DNA of 27,284 nt from Bacteroidales bacterium (GTDB lineage: Bacteria > Bacteroidota > Bacteroidia > Bacteroidales > P3), in NCBI GenBank assembly GCA_021443125.1, contig JABUUQ010000001.1, positions 1-27,284 of the forward strand, given 5' to 3'. The notes under the pieces were generated by a model. That model ran no database searches, had not been told where the DNA came from, and saw nothing but the letters and a program-made list of their open reading frames with translations. Both the position numbers and the translations under genes were made by a program. Shown in pieces: positions 24,129 to 27,284 of the stretch (its first letter is position 1; the number at the start of each line of letters is the position of its first letter).

Positions 24129-24263
24129 GAGTACTAAAAACTGCAAAATGGAATAATAAAGCGTACCAAAAACTGCATTAATGAGTACTAAAAACTGCAA
24201 AATGGAATAATAAAGCGTACCAAAAACTGCAAAATAAAATATTAATGAGTACTAAAAACTGCA
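24129..24263 (+). repeat. Replication origin iterons (five copies)
   Basis: Five 17-bp direct repeats alternate GAGTACTAAAAACTGCA (24129, 24183, 24247) and GCGTACCAAAAACTGCA (24161, 24215). A 54-base unit (24124-24177) is repeated exactly (24178-24231), then a partial third unit follows. Start-to-start spacings are 32, 22, 32 and 32, so all copies lie on about the same face of the helix. They lie upstream of a Rep_3 initiator gene, the standard place for its binding sites. Confidence 0.9.
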
Positions 24264-24453
24264 AAATAATTTTTATAAATTTTTTAAGAGGATAATTGAA
24301 TAAAAAAAAAGTTTATTATTTCATATAAATTATGTATTATAGGAATTTATAAATATAATTGTATATATACAATAATAAAAAATAAAATATAGAATTTTTT
24401 ATAAGTTATTCTTGAAATTAAATTTGTAATTTTATTTTTAAAATTTTAGGTAA
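24264..24453. other. Extremely AT-rich stretch, probable DNA unwinding region of the origin
   Basis: Almost pure A and T between iterons and rep, including the perfect palindrome TTGTATATATACAA (24359-24372). No gene and no clear DnaA box seen. Its composition and place next to the iterons fit an unwinding element. Confidence 0.55.
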
Positions 24454-24474
24454 TGTATTACAAGTTGTAATACA
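24454..24474. promoter_or_regulatory. Tandem TGTAWTACA element, copy 3 (rep)
   Basis: TGTATTACA-AGT-TGTAATACA, 14 bases upstream of the rep -35 box. This would place a bound protein just behind RNA polymerase or across an overlapping promoter. Confidence 0.8.
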
Positions 24475-24488
24475 AAAAAAAATAAAAT

Positions 24489-24517
24489 TTGACTATGTTA
24501 AAAAAAAAAGATACCAT
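24489..24517 (+). promoter_or_regulatory. rep promoter
   Basis: -35 TTGACT (24489-24494), 17-base spacer containing ten A in a row (24500-24509), -10 TACCAT (24512-24517). The rep ATG follows at 24546 with GAGAGGAG upstream. Confidence 0.6.
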
Positions 24518-24545
24518 AAAAAAGTAGACATTGAGAGGAGAGAAA

Positions 24546-25715
24546 ATGAGAGAAAATGAAAAAAAAGATATTGTAATTCATCAAAACAAATTATCTTATG
24601 GAAAATTTGAAGAATTTGAATTAAGGGAATTGAAACTTTTATTAAAATTGATTGCTGAATATTCAAAGGATCCTCAACCTAAAGTTTTTTTAGAGGCTAA
24701 AGATATAAAAAGATTTGTAAATATGGAAAGAGATAATTATTCAGTATTTGAAACTTTGATAAGAAGATTAGGAAAAAGAGAAATATTAATAAAAGATCCA
24801 GAAAAAAATAGATATGTAGTATATCATATCTTTTCAAAATTATATTTTGATTTAGATAATAAGGTAGTAGAACTTAGCTATACTCCTGATTTTTTACCAT
24901 TAATCAGTAATTTAGAGAAAAATTTTTGTAAATATGATTTAGAAAATATAGAAAAATTAAAAAGTAAATATTCAGTATTATTTTATATAAGGGCTAAAGC
25001 TGAAATGTTTAAAAAGAAATTTTATTTAAGTGCTGATGAATTAAGTAGTTTGTATGGTAAAAAATATTTAGAGGATAGAAATCTTGATAAAAAGGTAATT
25101 TTTCCAATGTTGAAAGAAATAAATGAACATACAGACATAGTTATTTCTACAGAAAAGGAATATGAAGCACAGCAGAGGGGAAGAAGTAAAGTTAAGGGAT
25201 ATATATTTAAAATTGATAAAAAAACATTAACTGTATCTCCTGAACTGGAAAAAGCTATTGCCAAAGCTAAAAGAAATATTTATATAGCAAAATCAAAGAC
25301 TTTAAATGATGGAACTGTACAAATTTTACTGGGAAGTATGAATGAAGCTCAATTAATAGCTGGACTTAATAGAGCCTATGAAGTTATAAATAAAGACTTT
25401 ATAGCTCTTAAATATTTACAAAAAGTAATTGAACAAGCAGAAGTTACAGAAAAAAACATTAAAGATAGTAAAGTAGGGGAACCAACAAAGAAGAAAAAAG
25501 AAAAAGAAATTCCTAAAGTTAGTGATGAAATATTAGCAATGGAAATTGAAATAATAAGCTATGCAGTAAATAAAATGAACATAGATAAAGGATTTTTTGA
25601 GACTATGAAGAGAAATAATAATATGCTGTATAAATTGACTTTAGCAGAATATAAAAAAGAAATGGATCAAGAAAAAGAAAAAAAAGAAAAAAGCATTGAT
25701 GGCACAATGCTTTAA
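24546..25715 (+). CDS. rep: Rep_3 (RepB-type) replication initiator
   Basis: 389 aa from the ATG at 24546, which follows AGAGGAG; an upstream TTG in frame is part of the ribosome site. Residues about 8-230 show the Rep_3 two winged-helix layout: IVIHQNKLSYGKFEEFELRELKLLLKLIAEY at the start, and LSADELSSLYGKKYLEDRNLDKKVIFPMLKEINEHTDI in the second HTH. A long Lys-rich C-terminal extension (about 235-389) is unlike short RepB proteins. It should bind the five iterons upstream and control its own gene. A hairpin (25690-25713) spans its last codons. Confidence 0.92.
   Translation: MRENEKKDIVIHQNKLSYGKFEEFELRELKLLLKLIAEYSKDPQPKVFLEAKDIKRFVNMERDNYSVFETLIRRLGKREILIKDPEKNRYVVYHIFSKLYFDLDNKVVELSYTPDFLPLISNLEKNFCKYDLENIEKLKSKYSVLFYIRAKAEMFKKKFYLSADELSSLYGKKYLEDRNLDKKVIFPMLKEINEHTDIVISTEKEYEAQQRGRSKVKGYIFKIDKKTLTVSPELEKAIAKAKRNIYIAKSKTLNDGTVQILLGSMNEAQLIAGLNRAYEVINKDFIALKYLQKVIEQAEVTEKNIKDSKVGEPTKKKKEKEIPKVSDEILAMEIEIISYAVNKMNIDKGFFETMKRNNNMLYKLTLAEYKKEMDQEKEKKEKSIDGTML
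25688..25714. terminator. Hairpin across the rep stop codon
   Basis: AAGCATTG / CAATGCTT with a 6-base loop, A-rich on both plus-strand sides. A T run is present only for leftward reading, so it would stop antisense transcription rather than rep itself; it may also protect the rep mRNA end. Confidence 0.4.
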
Positions 25716-25784
25716 AAAAATAAAAAAACAAATATAACTAACTTTATGATAATGGAAATTTAAAGAAAAATCAAGGAGGATTTT

Positions 25785-26294
25785 ATGAAAAAATTATTAA
25801 GACCATTATTTGTTGGGTTTTTATTGATTTTAGGAGGGTGTGGCGGAGAAAAAAATCAAATTCCAAAACAATATCTGGGAAAATATAAAGCTGTAAGTGC
25901 TACTGCCAAAATAACTGAAAAAGGAAATATAATAGATGATGGTACTATAGAAGGTTTTGCAACTTTGGCTAAAAAAGGAGATAGGTATATTTTAAAAATA
26001 GAAAGAAATGATAATGAAGTTGTTGAAACAGATGATGTAATAGGTAAAATAGTGAAAGAGAGAGCAAGTGCTAATATAGAGTTAAATGCTAAATTAGAAA
26101 CAATAAAAGGAAAAGCAGGAGAGTTTCAAGAATTTTATGTAGCAAATTTTTGGGATACAAAAATGACAGGCGATGAAAATAAACAGGCTACAAGTCTTTG
26201 GCAAGTATTAAGAATTGAAAAAGAACTTATTTTCACAAAAGAAAATAATAGATATGTATTAACTATTGCTGGATTTAGGTTTATAAAGGAATAA
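25785..26294 (+). CDS. Putative lipoprotein, 169 aa
   Basis: Signal peptide with lipobox: MKKLLRPLFVGFLLILGGC, Cys19 being the lipidated residue. The mature part is soluble, with beta-like blocks and a KYKAVSATAKITEKGN start reminiscent of small lipocalin-like or DUF4923-type proteins, though I do not assign a family. AAGGAGG lies before the ATG. It sits between rep and HU. Lipoproteins in such places sometimes act in entry exclusion or as the VirB7/TrbH partner, which is missing from the trb operon; both are inferences. Confidence 0.7.
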   Translation: MKKLLRPLFVGFLLILGGCGGEKNQIPKQYLGKYKAVSATAKITEKGNIIDDGTIEGFATLAKKGDRYILKIERNDNEVVETDDVIGKIVKERASANIELNAKLETIKGKAGEFQEFYVANFWDTKMTGDENKQATSLWQVLRIEKELIFTKENNRYVLTIAGFRFIKE

Positions 26295-26300
26295 AAAAAC

Positions 26301-26321
26301 TGTATTACACTTTGTAATACA
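26301..26321. promoter_or_regulatory. Tandem TGTAWTACA element, copy 4
   Basis: TGTATTACA-CTT-TGTAATACA, between the lipoprotein gene and the 50-aa gene, about 27 bases before that gene's ATG. Confidence 0.8.
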
Positions 26322-26347
26322 AAAAGGAAGAGTGAAAGAGAGGACTT

Positions 26348-26500
26348 ATGTTAAGAGCATTATTCTGTATTTGTTTTGGAGTATTATTTTTTATTTTTGA
26401 TAAAAAGATAAGAAGTAAATCTGTCAAAAATATTTTTCAACTTATAGGTTTTCTCTATATTGTTGCTGGGATATTTGGCTTAATATATGGTACAAAATAA
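26348..26500 (+). CDS. Small two-helix membrane protein, 50 aa
   Basis: A frame MLRALFCICFGVLFFIFDKK...QLIGFLYIVAGIFGLIYGTK has two hydrophobic helices (about 3-17 and 30-47) with a basic loop between. AGAGG lies four bases before the ATG. It is flanked on both sides by tandem TGTAWTACA elements. It resembles in size and setting the 52-aa protein at 14127-14285. No family recognised; the regular gene spacing and ribosome site support a real gene. Confidence 0.6.
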   Translation: MLRALFCICFGVLFFIFDKKIRSKSVKNIFQLIGFLYIVAGIFGLIYGTK

Positions 26501-26502
26501 AC

Positions 26503-26523
26503 TGTATTACAACTTGTAATACA
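26503..26523. promoter_or_regulatory. Tandem TGTAWTACA element, copy 5 (HU)
   Basis: TGTATTACA-ACT-TGTAATACA starts two bases after the 50-aa stop codon and ends about 10 bases before the HU ribosome site. Confidence 0.8.
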
Positions 26524-26542
26524 AAAAAATAAGGAGGAAAAA

Positions 26543-26821
26543 ATGACTAAAAAAGAATTTATTGAGTTGTATTTTACAAAAGGAGGATTTACTACAAAAG
26601 CAGACGCAGAAAGAAAAGCAATAGCTTTTTTAGATGTTATTGAAGAAGGGCTATTAAAAGGAGAAGATATCACTTTTTTAGGTTTTGGAAAATTTGAAGT
26701 TGCTGATCGTTCAGCAAGAGAAACTAGAAATCCACAAACTGGGGAAAAAATGCAAGTTCCAGCGAAAAAGGTTGTAAAATTTAAAGCTGGTAAAGCTTTA
26801 GCGGAAAAAGTTAATAAATAG
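26543..26821 (+). CDS. hup: HU/IHF-family DNA-binding protein
   Basis: 92 aa, the normal HU length. MTKKEFIELYFTKGGFTTKADAERKAIAFLDVIEEGLLKGEDITFLGFGKFEV is the typical helical body, followed by the DNA-contact arm RSARETRNPQTGEKMQVPAKKVVKFKAGKAL with the conserved RNPQTG and the intercalating Pro. It bends DNA and may serve in replication at the iteron origin, oriT or recombination. AAGGAGG lies before the ATG, and a tandem TGTAWTACA element precedes that. Confidence 0.96.
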   Translation: MTKKEFIELYFTKGGFTTKADAERKAIAFLDVIEEGLLKGEDITFLGFGKFEVADRSARETRNPQTGEKMQVPAKKVVKFKAGKALAEKVNK

Positions 26822-26830
26822 TAAAATAAT

Positions 26831-26851
26831 TGTAATACAAGTTGTAATATA
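26831..26851. promoter_or_regulatory. Tandem TGTAWTACA element, copy 6
   Basis: TGTAATACA-AGT-TGTAATATA. Here both 9-mers read the same way (direct repeat), and the second has one mismatch. This shows that the 9-mer, not the long dyad, is the unit. It lies upstream of the 69-aa gene. Confidence 0.7.
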
Positions 26852-26883
26852 ACAATAGGTATCTAGCATTAAAGAGGTGAATT

Positions 26884-27093
26884 ATGAAACAATTTGAAAT
26901 TTATCAAACTGAAGAAAGAGGTATTCCAGATTATTTAGATGGAACTGATAGTGAAAGTTTAAAAGAAACTGTATTTTTTTCAACATTAGGAGAAGCGAAA
27001 GATTATGCACGAGAAAAATATGGGGATTGTATTGTTAGATGGATACGAAAAGATGGACAGATGGGATATGCTGATTATGAAGTGAGAAAATAA
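26884..27093 (+). CDS. Hypothetical protein, 69 aa
   Basis: No family recognised. Small and soluble, with MKQFEIYQTEERGIPDYLDG, then a helical EAKDYAREKYGD and a final beta-like IVRWIRKDGQMGYADYEVRK. AAAGAGGTG precedes the ATG. It lies between two tandem TGTAWTACA elements and belongs to the same regulated group as HU. A small DNA-mimic or regulator is possible but unsupported. Confidence 0.6.
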   Translation: MKQFEIYQTEERGIPDYLDGTDSESLKETVFFSTLGEAKDYAREKYGDCIVRWIRKDGQMGYADYEVRK

Positions 27094-27102
27094 TAAATTA
27101 AA

Positions 27103-27123
27103 TGTAATACAAGTTGTAATACA
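27103..27123. promoter_or_regulatory. Tandem TGTAWTACA element, copy 7, followed by TATAAT
   Basis: TGTAATACA-AGT-TGTAATACA, both 9-mers in the same orientation. A TATAAT box follows at about 27129-27134, and only about 3 bases later a terminator begins, so no gene follows on this strand. Confidence 0.75.
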
Positions 27124-27136
27124 CAATGTATAATAG

Positions 27137-27165
27137 AAAGGGATATGTTTACATATCCCTTTTAT
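27137..27165. terminator. Rho-independent terminator, bidirectional
   Basis: Perfect 11-bp stem AAAGGGATATG (27137-27147) / CATATCCCTTT (27152-27162), loop TTTA, followed by TTAT. It lies between the rightward 69-aa gene and the leftward partial gene, and with its flanking A/T runs can serve both. Confidence 0.85.
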
Positions 27166-27170
27166 AGTCA

Positions 27171-27284
27171 TTATTTATTAATATTTTTTATTAGATAAGT
27201 AGATATTAGATTTTCTAATTTCTGATTTAATTCTAAAATATTATCTCTAAATTTTAAATGTTTTATAGCATAGTCTAAGCCTTG
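27171..27284 (-). CDS. 3' end of a leftward gene, cut by the window edge
   Basis: Open from the edge to a TAA at 27171, 37 residues: helical, with DYAIKHLKFRDNILELNQKL followed by a hydrophobic-basic end. It stops just before the shared terminator, which supports a real gene end. Too short to assign a family. Confidence 0.5.
   Translation of the reverse strand, partial: QGLDYAIKHLKFRDNILELNQKLENLISTYLIKNINK

Noticed and set aside
24129..24263. CRISPR-like repeat array
   Set aside because: Spacers are repeated rather than unique, the repeat is not dyadic, and it lies just upstream of a Rep_3 gene; iterons explain it.
26301..26321. Tandem TGTAWTACA elements as Rho-independent terminators
   Set aside because: They are followed by A runs rather than T runs on the coding strand, lie just before ribosome sites, and some copies are direct rather than inverted repeats.
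1..27284. Window as a complete circular plasmid
   Set aside because: Joining the ends gives the recombinase a stop four codons past the junction (VKEKEDKA then TAG), without its His, Arg and Tyr motifs; more sequence seems to be missing.

Overview
This is 27.3 kb of a conjugative plasmid from a very AT-rich, diderm (Gram-negative-type) bacterium. The best guess for the host is a Fusobacteriota member (Fusobacterium or Leptotrichia-like). The basis is the strong AT bias, Firmicutes-like plasmid parts (MobA/MobL relaxase, Rep_3 initiator, PBECR-type nuclease), and truly diderm parts: TrbG/VirB9, TrbI/VirB10, an outer-membrane beta-barrel ending in Phe, and a lipoprotein. Host assignment is inference. 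Both edges cut through genes, so the window looks like part of a larger replicon.

Layout. 1-870: truncated tyrosine recombinase, then a structured region with a strong leftward promoter, a candidate small RNA of about 140 nt and terminators. 868-2971: small accessory genes, all leftward (PBECR-like nuclease, HTH/coiled-coil protein, two unknowns, a lone IS-type HTH protein). 3058-9000: leftward accessory transfer genes (ArdC antirestriction, small membrane protein, unknown, topoisomerase III, unknown, beta-barrel protein, membrane-anchored HTH protein). 9202-20507: leftward P-type (RP4 Trb-like) type IV secretion operon, in transcription order trbC, trbF, trbG, trbI, traG/virD4, a 100-aa gene, trbB, a 52-aa membrane ORF, trbD, trbE, trbJ, trbL, traF. 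20510-20911: divergent promoters and a probable MOBQ oriT whose hairpin-plus-nic architecture resembles RSF1010. 20912-24004: rightward relaxase and TraD-family protein. 24129-24545: iteron origin and rep promoter. 24546-27093: Rep, a lipoprotein, a 50-aa membrane protein, HU and a 69-aa unknown. 27171-27284: 3' end of a converging gene.

How it works together. Rep binds five iterons to start replication. The relaxase with TraD would nick at oriT, TraG would couple the DNA to the Trb channel, and TrbC pilin would be matured by TraF. ArdC, HU and topoisomerase III probably help establishment or DNA handling in the recipient.

Most notable points: (i) seven copies of a tandem TGTAWTACA-N3-TGTAWTACA element, mostly just upstream of plasmid genes, suggesting one plasmid-wide regulator; (ii) a PBECR-like nuclease directly followed by an independently promoted structured RNA, with an HTH gene upstream, possibly an undescribed toxin/regulator/RNA cassette; (iii) a 15-A tract as the spacer of the transfer-operon promoter, a likely phase-variation switch; (iv) a membrane-anchored HTH protein and an outer-membrane barrel next to the transfer operon; (v) a G-quadruplex motif in the trbF-trbG gap.
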